From Acanthococcus lagerstroemiae (lineage: Eukaryota; Arthropoda; Insecta; Hemiptera; Eriococcidae), in assembly GCA_031841125.1 (NCBI GenBank), contig CM063112.1:17324603-17388602 (forward strand): DNA of 64,000 bases, given 5' to 3'. Shown piece after piece: positions 1 to 11,559 of this stretch; position 1 is the first letter of the stretch, and each line of letters opens with the position of its first letter. The notes under the pieces are model-generated. The model saw only the letters and a program-made list of their open reading frames with translations. It ran no database searches and was not told the origin of the DNA. Made by a program: the position numbers and the translations under genes.

Positions 1-2595
1 GAAAAAAATTTTTAAAAAATTTTTTTAAAAAAAAATTTAAAACTTAAATCCCCTAAAAGGGGCCCCCCCAAAAAAAAAAAATTTTGGGAAACCAAAAATT
101 TTTTTAAAAAAAAAATTTTTTTTCCCAAATTTTTTACCAACAAACCCCCCCAACAATTTGGTTTTTAAATTTCTTAAAAAAAGCAAAATTTGGACCCCTT
201 TTAAATTTGAAAAAATTTATCCCCCCAAAATTCTAAAAAAAATTTTTCCCAAAAATTTTTTAACAAAAAAAGGGGAATTTTTCCTATTTTTTTAAAACTT
301 TTTTTTAAAACCCTTTTTTTTTTCCCCCCAAAAACTCCGGGGGCCCTTTAGGGGGAAAAAAGGGGGGCCCCAAAAAAAAGGGGTTTTGGGAAAAATTCCC
401 TTTCCGGAACCAAAAAAAAAAAGGAAAAAAAATTTTTTAAACCCCAAAAACCCCCCCAAAAAATTTTGGGTTTTTTTTAAAAAATTTTTACCCAAAAATT
501 TTTTTTTAAAAAAAAATTTTCCCCCCGGGGGAAAAAAAAAACCCCCAAGACAAAATTTAAAAAAATTTTGAACCCCAAAAAAATTTTCCCCATTGAAAAC
601 TTTTTTGGTTTTAAAAAAGGGGTTTATTTAAAAACCCCCAAAAATTTTCTTTAATCAAAAATTTTTTAAATTTTTAAAAAATTTTGGGGGAAAAAAAAAA
701 TTTAAATTCCTTAAAAAAAATTTAACTCTGGACCCCGGGGCCCCCGGGGCCCCAAAAAAAATTTGGGAAAAATCAAAACGAAAAAAACAAAAAATGGGGG
801 GGAAAATTGGGAAAAAAAAAAGGCCCCCCCAAAGCCCTAAAAAGGGGGATTTTTCCCCTCTTTCAAAATTTTTTGTTTAAAACCCCCAAATTTTTTTGTT
901 TCCCAAACCAAAAATTTTTTTTTTAGTTTTTTAAAATTTTTGGAGCAAAAAAACCCCCGGGAAAAAATTTTTTGAAACACCCTTGGAAAAAAAAAAAAAT
1001 TTCTTTTTTCCCTTTAAAGCAAAAACGGGGAAAGGGGAAAATTCCCAAAAATTAAAAACTTTTCTTTTTTTTTCTTTTTTTTCCCCCCCCTTTTTTGCCC
1101 CTTTTTTTTTTAAAAAATTTTTTTAAAAAACGGGGGAAAAGAAAAAAAAAACCCCAAAAGGGTTTCCCCCCCTTTTTAAAAAAAAAAAGGGAAAATCCAA
1201 AACTTTAAAGTTAAAAGTTTAAAACCCAAATTTTATTTAAAAATTTCAAAATAAAATACCCTTTAAAAAATTTTTTTTGAACCTTTAACTGGGGGGAAAA
1301 ATTTTAAAAATTAAACAAAATTTTAAAAAAAAAAAATAAAAAAATTTTTTTTAAAAAATTTTTTCTTTGGAATTTTTTTTAAAAAATTGGGGGGGGCCCA
1401 AAATTTCCCCCAGGTAATAAAAAAAAAAATTTGAATTTAAAAAAAAAGGGGAAAAAAAAAAATAAAACGAAAAAGGAAAACTTAAAAAGGGGTAAAAAAT
1501 TTAAAAAAAAAAAACCCCAAAAAAAAAAAATTTTTAAAAAATTTTTAAAAAATAAATTAAAAACAAAAAAAAATTTAAAGGCAAATTTTGGAAATAAGAA
1601 AATTTAAAAACCCCAAAAAATTAAAAACATTTCGTTTTAGTTTTGGAATTTTTTAGAGGGCCCCTTTTTTTTAAAAATTTAATTGGGCTTTTTTTTAAAA
1701 AAATAAAAGGGGGCCCCCAAAAAAAAAAGTTTTTTTTTAAAAAATTTTCTTTTCCCTGAAAATTTTGGGGAAAAAATTTTGGAAAAAAAAAATTAAAAAA
1801 AAAGGGGCCCCCTTTTGTTGGGGTAAATTCCTTTAAAAAAACCCGGAAGGGGGGAGTTTCACCCAAAAACCAAGTTAAAAAAAAAGGGGGAAAAAAAAGA
1901 ATTTTTTTGGTAATTTTTCCCAATTTTTAAAGGTTTCCCTTTTTTTAAAATTCCGGGTTTGAAATTTTAAAATTTTTTTCAAGTTTATTTTTGGAATTGG
2001 GAAAAAAAAAAAGGGAAACCCAAAATTAAATTTCAAAATTTTTAAAAAAACCCCCCCCAAAAGGGTGGGGGGTTTAACGCCACCCCCCAAAACCGGAATT
2101 TTTTGGGTCAAAATCCCCCAAAAACCCCCCAAAAATTTTGGATTATTTTCCCAAAACCCCCTTTTTTTCCCCCCTTTTTTTTTGGGGGGCTTTTTAAATT
2201 TTTCTCCAAAACCCCCCTTTTTTTCTTTTACCCTTTTTTCTAAAACCCAAAAAAAGGGAAAGGGGCTAAAAAACCCCCCCAAAAAAAGGGGGATTTTTTT
2301 GAAACAAACCCCGAAAAAAACCCCAAAATTTTGGGTTTTTAAAACCCAAAAAACCCCCAAAACCCCCAAATAAGGAACATTTTTTTTTTTTTTAACGTTG
2401 GTTTTCCCCTTTTAAACCTTAAAAATTTTTAATATTTTAAAGAAAAGGTGGGGGAAAATTTCCCCCCGAAAAGGGTCAAAAGGCACGGGAAAAAATTTTA
2501 AAAAAAAAAGGGGCAGGGGGAAAGGGGAAAAAAAAAAACCCCCAAAAGGGAATTTTTTTTCAAAAAAAATAAAAAAAAAAAAGGTCCCCCTTTAA

Positions 2596-2631
<36 letters not shown>

Positions 2632-5355
2632 AAGGGTTAAAATATTTTAAAAATTTTTAAAAAAAAAAATTTTAAAAATTTTTTTCCCCAATTTGTAAAT
2701 TTAAGTCCCAAATAAAGAAAAAAAATTTTCCCCAAAAACCCGGGTTTGGGTTGAAAATGCCCTTTTAAAAAATTTCCCCCAAAAGAAACTTTTAAGTTAA
2801 AAAAAAAAAACATAAAAATTTAAACCAAAAAAGGAAAAAAAAAAATTTTTTTAAAAAAAAAATTTTAAAAAACCTTTTAAAAGCCCCCGGGTTTAAAAAA
2901 AAGAAATAATTTTAAACCCCCTTTTGTTTGGGGGGGGCCCCCCCAAAAAAGGGAAACCCAAACCCCTCAAGAAAATTTTAAATTAACCCCCAAAAAAAAA
3001 TTTTTTCCCCCAAAATCCGGGTTTAGAAAATTACCCTTGTCAAAAAAATTTTCTTTTTTTTTTTTTTAAAATTTTTCCCCCAAAAAAATTTTTTTTTAAA
3101 TATTTTAAAATTTTTTTTGGGGGGGGAAAAGGGGGGCCCCCCAAAAGGCCCCCCAAACAAAAAAAAAACCGGTTTTTTTTTAAAAAAAAATTTTCCCTTT
3201 AAACCCCCAAACCCCCAAAACGTTCAAAATTTTTTTCCCCAAACTTTTTTTATTCTTTCCCCCCCGGACCCCCTTTTTTTTTCTTTCGAAACTTTTTTTC
3301 CCTTACCAAAGGGGGGGGGGAAACCACCCCAAACCCCCCCCCAAAAAAATTTTTTAAAAAAATTTCGGGAAAAAAAAACAAGAAAACCCCCAAACTAAAG
3401 GGGGGCCCCAAAAAATAACCCCAAAATGCGGTCCAAAATTTTTCCCCCTTTTTTTTTTTTTTTGGGTAATTTTTTCCCCCCCAAACCAAAAAAATTTTAT
3501 TAAATTCGTTTTGAACGTTAAAACAAAAAAACCCCCCCCAACCCGGAAAATGGTTTGAAATAAAAAACAAAAAAAAAACCCCTTTTTTTAAAAAAAAAAT
3601 TTTCTTTTAAAGGGGAAAAAATTTTGGAAAAAATTTTTAAATTTAAATTTTTTTAAAAAAAAATTATTGGTTTAATTTAAAAAAATTTTTAAATTTTTAA
3701 ACCCTTTTAAATCCAAAAGCGAAAAAAAAATGGTTTTAAAATATTTTCCCCCAAAAATTTGAAAATACAAAAAATTTTAAACCCGGAAAAACCCAAACCC
3801 AAAACCATTAAAAATTTAAAAAAATTTAAAAAAACCCCATTTCCCCCTTTATAAATTTTAAAATTTTAATAAAGTTAAAATTTTAAAAAATTTTTCCCCC
3901 CCTTTTTCTTTCCCCCCCCCAAAAAATTAAAAAAAATTTTTAAAAATAAAAAAAAAAATTTTTTAAAAATTTTAATTTTGAAATTTTTTCCTTTTTTGGG
4001 GAAAATAAAAAAAAAAACCCCCCCCAATTTTTAAAACCCCTTGATTTTTTTGGGGGGAAATGGGGGCAAAAACCAGAAAAACCCAAACGTTGCTTAAAAA
4101 TTTTCAATTTTTTTTTTAAAACAAAAAATTTTTTTTTTAAAATTTCCGCCCCCCCTTTAAATTTTCCCTTTTTGTGAAAACTTCATCCCCCCCGGGTCCC
4201 GGCCCGAATTTCCGGAAATATTTTTTTAAAACCAAAAAACCCGGGGTATTTGGGGGATGAAGAAAAACCCCCCCCCCCCAAAACAACTTTTTTTTAAAAA
4301 ACTTTTTTTTAAAAAATTTTTTTTTTCCCTTTTTTTTTTCGAAAAACCCCTTTTTTTACAGATTCTTTTTTAAAAATTTTTTTCCCCCCGGGTTTTAAAA
4401 TCGTTTTTAATTTTTTTTTTAAAACACCCTTTTTTTCCCACCCCCGGGGTGTTTAAAAAAGGGAGAACCAAAGGTCCCAAAAAACCAGAAAGGCCCCCCC
4501 AAAAAACCCTTTTTTTAAATCCCCCTTTTTCTCCCTTTAAATTTCCCCCAAAAACCTTTTTTTAAAACTAAATTTGGGTTTTTAATTTCTAAAATCAAAA
4601 CCCCAAAAAATTTTAAAACTTCCCTGTTTAAAAAAGGGGGGGAAAAAAAAACCAAAAAAATTTGGAATATAAATTAGCTAAAAAAAAAAAATTTTTTTTT
4701 CCCCCCTTTTAAAGGGAAAAAAATTTTGGCCAAAAAAATATTGCCCAAAACCAAAAATTTAATTTTAAAAATGAAAAAAATAACTAAATAAACCCCAAAG
4801 GAAATTGAAAAAAAAAAAAAAAATTTTAAAATTAAAAATTGAAAAGAAAAATAAAAAAATTTTAAAAAAAAAAATTTAGTAACTTGAAAATTAAAAAAAA
4901 ATAAAAAATTTAAAAAATTTCTCAAAAAATAAAAAAAAAAAATTCAAAAAAAAAAAAAAAAACCAAAGTTTTTTAAAAAAAAAATTTTTAAAAATTTAAA
5001 AAACCCCCTTTTTTTTTTAAAAATTAAAAAAATTTTAAAAATTTAAAATTGGGAAAAATTTTTAAAAATAAAAGCCAAAAATTTTAAATTTTTCTTTTGC
5101 CTTAAAAATTTGTTTTTTAAAAAACCCCCAAAAAAACTAAAAACTTTTTTCCTTTTATTAAAATTTTTTAAAAGGGAGTTTGGGGAAAACCCCAAAACCC
5201 CGAAAAAAGCCAAAAATTTTTAAAAAAAAAAAAAACTTTTTTTTAAACCCCCGTTTCCCCTTTAAAAATTTTTTTTCCCTTTTTTCCCCCAAATTTCCCG
5301 GGGGTTCTATCCCCAAATAAAATATTTTGCATTTAAACCCCCAACCCCCCCAAAA
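1..5355. other. homopolymer-run, low-quality sequence
   Basis: Almost every base sits in a run of three or more identical bases. Runs of A, T, C and G follow each other with hardly any dinucleotide texture, unlike the rest of the window. The change to normal complexity is abrupt near 5,355-5,395, at an A-rich tract that also occurs at the matching point of the next repeat units (about 6,990 and 8,420). This is best read as an unpolished, homopolymer-inflated long-read consensus or gap fill of a tandem array. Short ORFs here are rich in K, F, P and G because of the runs and were not annotated. A real but extraordinary low-complexity DNA cannot be fully excluded. Confidence 0.8.
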
Positions 5356-5517
5356 AAAAAAAAATTAAAAACAGTTTTAAAAGTTACCCCTTGATTAAGA
5401 TTCGAGGATAAATAATGCAAATAATTTAAAATGATTTAATTCGGTCCAAAATGTGGTAGGTGAGACTATGTACAAAACTTACAAACCCAATGAAATTAGA
5501 ATTACTACACCACATAC

Positions 5518-5682
5518 CGTTCTTCAAGGACGATGAATTTGATTAGGAATTATGACAGGTCCCAACTTTTATAAAGAATGTCCAAAATCTTCGAATACTG
5601 GTTCTCGGTGTTGAGATTGAAGAAGTGTTTTCATCTATCAATGACCAGTCCAATAGATCCTCTATAATCGTTCAATTAGGAG
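5518..5682 (-). other. exon-like module 1 (165 nt)
   Basis: On the minus strand this block follows a tttttacag acceptor-like end (CAG at 5,685-5,683) and is followed by a gtatgtgg donor-like start (from 5,517). The 68-nt spacer 5,683-5,750 on its upstream side starts gtaagaatc and ends attatttttacag, so it looks like a short insect intron. Upstream of that spacer a short stretch encodes a segment like ILKAEVENVICK, similar to ILKAELEDVIRK at about 10.7 kb. The block is 165 nt in all three array units. No single frame is open over the whole block, so it may be decayed. Confidence 0.45.
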
Positions 5683-5905
5683 CTGTAAAAATAATTTTGA
5701 AACATCAAAATTTGTGGAAAACATACGAAAGAGAATAAAAAGATTCTTACTTTTTGCAAATCACATTTTCGACTTCTGCCTTGAGAATTGTCGGCGTTTG
5801 GTGAAGCGTCTGGCGATGCACGCCCGCCAAAGAGGCTCCCCAGGCACAGCGTCACTAGTCCTGAAAACTACCCTTTCGAGTATAACATCAAAAACCAGAG
5901 GGATA

Positions 5906-5957
5906 TGTCTGGGGAAGCATATGACAATGCACGCATACCAAAGCGCCTCCCCAGACA
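5906..5957. repeat. 52-bp imperfect palindrome, copy 1
   Basis: The left arm begins tgtctggggaagc and the right arm ends gcctccccagaca. An inner pair, tatg and catac, extends the stem around a short loop containing aatgcacg. The arms match except for one substitution and a short bulge. Confidence 0.75.
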
Positions 5958-6203
5958 ACTAGAATTACAGGCATTCATTCTGTGTCCATAAACTTTTCTT
6001 TCATATCCTTCATCTCTGTTTGGACTTTTCGTTCATATTATCTTCCTTGCTGTACAAATCATTCTAATATTTCTCATCTTCAGAATTCTAGGTGCTTAGT
6101 GAAGCGTCTGGCGATGCACACCCGCCAAAGAGGCTCCCCGGACACAGCATCACTAGTTCTGACAACTACCCTTTCGAGTATAACATCAAAAACCAGAGGG
6201 ATA

Positions 6204-6255
6204 TGTCTGGGGAAGCGTATGACAATGCACGCATACCAAAGCGCCTCCCCAGACA
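6204..6255. repeat. 52-bp imperfect palindrome, copy 2
   Basis: Same structure as the 5,906 copy, exactly 298 bp further on. The inner arm here reads gcgtatg against cataccaaagcgc, slightly better paired than in copy 1. Confidence 0.75.
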
Positions 6256-6501
6256 ACTAGAATTACAGGCATTCATTCTGTGTCCATAAACTTTTCTTTC
6301 ACATCCTTCGTCTCTGTTTGGACTTTTCGTTCATATTATCTTCCTTGCTGTACAAGTCATTCTAATATTTCTCATCTTCAGAATTCTAGGTGCTTAGTGA
6401 AGCGTCTGGCGATGCACACCCGCCAAAGAGGCTCCCCAGACACAGCGTCACTGGTTCTGACAACTACCCTTTCGAGTATAACATCAAAAACCAGAGGGAT
6501 A

Positions 6502-6553
6502 TGTCTGGGGAAGCGTATGACAATGCACGCATACCAAAGCGCCTCCCCAGACA
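6502..6553. repeat. 52-bp imperfect palindrome, copy 3
   Basis: Same sequence as copy 2, again 298 bp on. It lies at the end of the triple repeat, just before the unit-specific tail. Confidence 0.75.
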
Positions 6554-7262
6554 ACTAGAATTGTGGGTATTTTTCAAATCTTCATATGAACATCCAAAAA
6601 TCGCCAGCCAAGTATAGGTATCCGCCCTTGAAAACTTCTCAATTGTATCTGATGGTCAAGAAATATGAACTCTCCAAAACTGCAGAGATCCTAAAATATA
6701 TATAGACATTCATTAGTTTTGATTACGCATTGAAGCAGTGGGATGGGATAACTTTCCTCCAACCTGTGAAACACATGCTGTACATAAAATTCAGACTAGA
6801 CAAGCAGGTATGATGCAAACAAATTTCCCAAAATTCCTAAGTCTAAGGGCATTGCATATTATGGACAGCTGAAAGTAAATACATTAGCCGGAAGGGAGAC
6901 ATCTACAGTATACAACGATGGTAATAAATGAGAAAAAATCTTCATTACTAACTGGTACCGCTAACTTTTAGGAAAACAAAAATTTTTGATCAAAAAAAAA
7001 AAAAATAATTAAAAACAGTTTTAAAAGTTACCCTTGATGCAGTAATTTCAAAACTAAGTATTTGAAAAAGCGTCAAGATGACAGTCAGTTTAGTAGATCA
7101 TCAAATACATATGAATTAAGCTATAAAAAATTTGCTGGATGAAGATTCGAGGATAAATAATGCAAATAATTTAAAATGAATTAATTCGGTCCAAAAGGTG
7201 GTAGGTGAGACTATGTACAAAACTTACAAACCCAATGAAATTAGAATTACTACACCACATAC

Positions 7263-7427
7263 TGTTCTTCAAGGACGATGAATTTGATTAGGAAATATGA
7301 CAGGTCCCAACTTTTATAGAGAATGTCCAAAATCTTCGAATACTGGTCCTCGGTGTTGAGATTGAAGAAGTGTTTCCATCTATCAATGACCAGTCCAATA
7401 GATCCTCTATGATCGTTCAATTAGGAG
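7263..7427 (-). other. exon-like module 2 (165 nt)
   Basis: Unit 2 equivalent of module 1 with identical length. The acceptor CAG is at 7,430-7,428 and the donor gtatgtgg starts at 7,262. The upstream intron-like spacer is 7,428-7,495 (68 nt, gtaaga start). The last exon base differs from unit 1, but both splice dinucleotides are kept. Confidence 0.45.
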
Positions 7428-7926
7428 CTGTAAAAATAATTTTGAAACATCAAAATTTGTGGAAAACATACGAAAGAGAATAAAAAGATTCTTACTTTTT
7501 GCAAATCACATTTTCGACTTCTGCCTTGAGAATTGTAGGCGTTTGGTGAAGCGTCTGGCGATGCACGCCCGCCAAAGAGGCTCCCCAGGCACAGCGTCAC
7601 TAGTCCTGAAAACTACCCTTTCGTACAACTAGAACATCAGAACAGAGGGATGCACGCATACCAAAACGCCTCCCCAGACAACTAGAATTACGGGCATTCA
7701 TTCTGTGTCCATAAACTTTTCTTTCACATCCTTCATCTCTGTTTGGACTTTTCGTTCATATTATCTTCCTTGCTGTACAAATCATTCTAATATTTCTCAT
7801 CTTCAGAATTCTAGGTGCTTAGTGAAGCGTCTGGCGATGCACACCCGCCAAAGAGGCTCCCCAGACACAGCATCACTGGTTCTGACAACTACCCTTTCGA
7901 GTATAACATCAAAAACCAGAGGGATA

Positions 7927-7978
7927 TGTCTGGGGAAGCGTATGACAATGCACGCATACCAAAGCGCCTCCCCAGACA
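7927..7978. repeat. 52-bp imperfect palindrome, copy 4
   Basis: The only complete palindrome in unit 2. A preceding copy at about 7,650 has lost its left arm. Confidence 0.75.
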
Positions 7979-8703
7979 ACTAGAATTGTGGGTATTTTTC
8001 AAATCTTCATATGAACATCCAAAAATCGCCAGCCAAGTATAGGTATCCGCCCTTGAAAACTTCTCAATTGTATCTGATGGTCAAGAAATATGAACTCTCC
8101 AAAACTGCAGAGATCCTAAAATATATATAGACATTCATTAGTTTTGATTACGCATTGAAGCAGTGGGATGGGATAACTTTCCTCCAACCTGTGAAACACA
8201 TGCTGTACATGAAATTAGCCCAGACAAGCAGGTATGATGCAAACAAATTTCCCAAAATTCCTAAGTCTAAGGGCATTGCATATTATGGACAGCTGAAAGT
8301 AAATTAATTAGCCGGAAGGGAGACATCTACAGTATACAACGATGGTAATAAATGAGAAAAAATCTTCATTACTAACTGGTACCGCTGACTTTTAGTGAAA
8401 CAAAAATTTTCGATCAAAAAAAAAAAAAATGAAAAACAGTTTTAAAAGTTACCCCTTGATTGCAAGTAAGATTTCAAAACATAGTATCCTTGAAAAAGCG
8501 TTCCACAGATGAACAGTCAGGTTAGTAAATCTCAGAGATACTATACGGTCAATTAAGCTATAAGAATAATTTGGCTGGATGAAGATTCGAGGAAAAATAA
8601 TGCAAATAATTTAAAATGAATTAATTCGGTCCAAAAGGTAGTAGGTGAGACTTATGTACAAAACTTACAAACCCAATAAAATTAGAATTACTACACCACA
8701 TAC

Positions 8704-8868
8704 CGTTCTTCAAGGACGATGAATTTGATTTGGAAATATGACAGGTCCCAACTTTTATAGAGAATGTCCAAAACCTTCGAATACTGGTTCTCAGTGTTGA
8801 GATTGAAGAAGTGTTTCCATCTATCAATGACCAGTCCAATAAATCCTCTATGATCGTTCAATCAGGAG
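8704..8868 (-). other. exon-like module 3 (165 nt)
   Basis: Unit 3 equivalent, with donor-like gtatgtgg from 8,703 and a 68-nt spacer at 8,869-8,936. Its 3' two-thirds is open in one frame and contains DGNTSSISTLRTS, then RFWTFSIKV, ending SSSLKN before the donor. The pattern GN(A/T)SS(M/I).T is shared with the modules at 12.6, 18.1 and 26.4 kb. The frame enters from an upstream stop, so an intact exon is not shown. Confidence 0.45.
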
Positions 8869-9094
8869 CTGTAAAAATAATTTTGCAACATCAAAATTTG
8901 TGGAAAACATACGAAAGCTAATAAAAAGATTCTTACTTTTTGCAAATCACATGTTCGACTTCTGCCTTGAGAATTGTATGTGTTTGGTGAAGCGTCTGGC
9001 GATGCACGCCCGCCAAAGTGGCTCCCCAGACACAGCGTCACTAGTTCTGATAATTACCCTTTCGTCGAGTATAACATCAATAACCAGAGGGATA

Positions 9095-9146
9095 TGTCTG
9101 GGGAAGTGTATGACAATGCACGCATACCAAAGCGCCTCCCCAGACA
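9095..9146. repeat. 52-bp imperfect palindrome, copy 5
   Basis: The copy in unit 3. It has one substitution in the left arm (gaagtg for gaagcg) and otherwise the same stem. Confidence 0.75.
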
Positions 9147-9239
9147 ACTAGAACTGCGGGTATTATTCCTTTTCCTTATCCTTTTCTTTCGCATTCATTA
9201 GTACCTCACTTCTTATCTTGAACTTGAACGATGGAAACA

Positions 9240-9520
9240 TCCAAGAATAGGACAGATGATAACAGTCAAATGAAAGAAGACACGCAAGATGGAGAATGAC
9301 TAGTAACCACATGCAGCAGACGTGCAAAGATATGACGATCAATCAAATATGGAAACAACTAAATACTATAAGTCAAATGATAGGCAACAAATAATCATTC
9401 GGCTAGCAAACTTAAACATGCAGCATAGACATGACTCACTATACAGCTGCAAAATCAACACTCCAGCACGTCTTGACAAATCCAACTATCTAATTCAAAA
9501 TGGACACGTCTTAATCAGTC
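9240..9520. repeat. isolated copy of the ~200-bp satellite
   Basis: Blocks such as aaccacatgcagca, gatatgacgatcaatcaa, gataggcaacaaataatc and actcactatacagctgc match, in the same order, the tandem satellite at 27.5-28.8 kb. A 116-codon plus-strand ORF crosses this copy (9,322-9,672), but equivalent frames are not open in the tandem copies. Confidence 0.65.
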
Positions 9521-9669
9521 CGCAATTACACACGATGCGAACATTGAAACATCACCAGCACGTTGTATCAGTCTTCGAAAATATACGGCGAGAGCATGGG
9601 CAGAGGAGGCACTCAAGGAAGGCTAAAAAGAGTTTAAGGAGAAAAATTGAGAGCATTTCAAACCTTTAC

Positions 9670-10420
9670 TAGGATTTTGGCAAAAACTCTGGTTTGGTGA
9701 AGTAATTTTGACTTCCACAGTTTTAGATAGGTCCGAAACTTTAACTTTGGACTTCTTTCCCAACATTCAATCAGTAAAGGAAAACTTCATTTCAAAATAC
9801 GCACTCTTGTTGGTGGACGCCGTGGTGTATGTTTCAAGTTTTTATGATAGGCCTTAACTTATATGAAAAAATTATTTAAATTCAGTTCTCAAAAGAAATG
9901 AGCCAGCTTATTTATGGTGCCGGAGGAGATTGAGTTAAGTCAAGTTTGACCATAAGAGTATCCTGGTCAAAAATATTTAAAATAATAATCATGGTTTTTT
10001 AAATGAAATTCGGATGTGGTCCCTCATTATAACAGCCCAAATAAGCAGAGTGTGTGTACAGAAAAATTGATAATAGTTTTCATGGAATAATTTTGAATGT
10101 GCAGTCTCCTAAGAGACTGATGAAGCAACCAACCACCTTCCCAGAGATTTTTGAATTGCTTTACAGTTTCATTACTCAATTAAGGATGCCAAATGGAAAT
10201 GAAAAAAACAATTGGATGAGAGAAAAAGGAAAGTAGAAAATACTCGCTACGTTCATTATGATACTAGGTCGGTGAAAAGAAGCCCAAGTTCTACAAATAA
10301 AAAATTAGAAAAAACAATACACCGCTGTGGCCGATACTCCCTGTAACGATACACTTTCTTAAAAACGATAAAAATGCGGACGTACTCATAATAAATCGAA
10401 GCGAAGAAAACCAAAATTTT
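9670..10420. repeat. higher-order repeat segment, copy a
   Basis: Matches segments at about 14,370-15,120 and 21,680-23,070: the blocks actttaactttggactt, gacgccgtggtg and caaccaac..ccagag and the run-in to the next exon-like module occur in the same order. This copy lacks the MITE found in the 22.3-kb copy. Confidence 0.7.
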
Positions 10421-10430
10421 TATACCACAT

Positions 10431-10633
10431 CCGTTACTCAGCGACGGGGAAACCTCGACGAATACAAAACCAGTTGATATTCGGTGTTTGCATAGAAGGG
10501 CCGCTTCCACGAATCAACGGTCTAGGAGTTCCCCGATGACCTCTGGTGCTCGATGTTTAGATTCAAGAAGCGTTTCCACGTATCAACGACCAGGTCTAGT
10601 AGATGCTCTGAGGTACGATCGCTCAATCAGGAT
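10431..10633 (-). other. exon-like module 4, donor lost
   Basis: The acceptor side is preserved (tttttacag, CAG at 10,636-10,634). The upstream 66-nt intron-like spacer 10,634-10,699 starts gtaagaatc. Just upstream is a 38-nt candidate micro-exon preceded by acctag and reading ILKAELEDVIRK. At the 3' end the usual gtatgtgg has lost two bases to become gatgtgg, so the donor is broken. The module is about 200 nt and contains two related copies of the gtggaa-cgcttc core, so it probably arose by fusion of two modules. Confidence 0.4.
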
Positions 10634-10839
10634 CTGTAAAAATGATTTTGCAGTATCAAAATTCGGGGGAAATATACGAAATCTAAGAAAGATTCTTACT
10701 TTTTCTTATCACATCTTCGAGTTCGGCCTTGAGAATCCTAGGTAATTGGTGGAGCGTATAGCGGTGCATGCCTGCCGAAGTGGCTCTCCAGACACGTACC
10801 ACAGTTCCCGATAACCACTCTTTCGAGTAACTGGACATC

Positions 10840-11440
10840 TAGAACAGAGCACGAGTTGAGAATTGATTTCTTAAATACCGAAGTTATATTGAATAAGCTG
10901 TACCTGAAGAGATCTGGGGGGCCGAAACTTTAGTTCAAACTTTTTTCTCATAATGCGACCAATTATCTGTCCGACGAAGTAGCGTGTACGATAAGTTTTC
11001 ATGGGCGACTACACGGCGACCATTTATTTAATGATTTCTTTAATTTCCCCTTTCGAATAATGTCTGTCCGATGAAGTAGCGTACGTAGTATCCAAATCAG
11101 ATTAAAAGTCGATTTTTATAAGAAAAGTGAACTTTATAATGCAGTAGGAGTTGGTTGACAAGTCAGATCATTGCCAGGAGTCACGCTTTCGAAAATTGTG
11201 AAAAACACAGCAATAAATTTCGACAAGGTCGCTCATTAGCCAAAGTGTTTATGGGAAAGGCACAAAAAAATGAAGAGTGAATGTACGGACTATTGTTAAA
11301 AGTAATCTCGTACTAACCGACACATGAATTTTTTTTCATTTTCAGAAAGTTTCCCCATTTAGTATAAAGGCCTTCTGTTCAATATCTGCTTTCTTCCAAT
11401 GTTGATATACGGGTGCTAGATATGATCTCTAACTAAATAA
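10840..11440. other. no gene recognised
   Basis: AT-rich sequence without a recognisable coding region. A phrase of about 20 bases around gtccgacgaagtagcgt occurs twice, near 10,970 and 11,066, so part of this stretch is a local duplication. Confidence 0.4.
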
Positions 11441-11559
11441 ATTGACGAAAAACTCTGTCTACACACAAGTCCATAGAGTGATCTATCTCAAGCTAAAAAA
11501 GTTAGATTAGGAAAACTTGAACAAAATCAACGAAAATATTTATTACACGTGGCAAAAGG

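Larger units (their letters stand above)
5692..6591. repeat. 298-bp direct tandem repeats
   Basis: Three adjacent copies are spaced exactly 298 bp, seen from matching positions in the palindromes at 5,906, 6,204 and 6,502. Each copy holds two related ~45-bp half-units, one with gatgcacgcccgccaaag and one with aatgcacgcataccaaag, about 95 bp apart. The repeat is therefore itself built from an older internal duplication. Further copies lie at about 7,530-8,030 and 8,980-9,160. Confidence 0.85.
5356..7012. repeat. tandem array unit 1 (~1.65 kb)
   Basis: The unit begins at an A-rich tract followed by a short block ending in aagttaccc. It runs through an exon-like module (minus strand, 5,518-5,682), then three copies of a 298-bp repeat with palindromes, then a tail with the block tagccggaagggagacatc at about 6,885. 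The same order recurs in units 2 and 3. Unit 1 is longer than unit 2 because it has additional 298-bp copies. Confidence 0.85.
7013..8431. repeat. tandem array unit 2 (~1.42 kb)
   Basis: This is a near-identical direct copy of unit 1 with fewer 298-bp repeats. At about 7,620-7,660 one 298-bp copy carries an internal deletion that removes the left arm of its palindrome. The rest of the unit differs from unit 1 by scattered substitutions, so the duplication is recent relative to the more decayed modules beyond 10 kb. Confidence 0.85.
8432..9230. repeat. tandem array unit 3, truncated
   Basis: It starts with the same A-rich tract and aagttacccc block as units 1 and 2 and carries the exon-like module and one palindrome repeat. 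It breaks off after the palindrome at about 9,160 into unrelated sequence. It is slightly more divergent than units 1 and 2. Confidence 0.8.

Noticed and set aside
1..4925. Several ORFs of 60-164 codons on both strands
   Set aside because: They are translations of homopolymer runs (K, F, P, G, N) in sequence that is most likely low-quality consensus.
5714..8042. Plus-strand ORFs with repeated GEA..DAR.PKRLPR peptides, suggestive of a dibasic-processed neuropeptide precursor
   Set aside because: The peptides come from the 298-bp repeat and its palindrome. The minus strand gives equally repetitive peptides, there is no signal peptide, and frames break at each repeat.
9322..9672. 116-codon plus-strand ORF
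   Set aside because: It overlaps a copy of the ~200-bp satellite whose other copies are not open in this frame.
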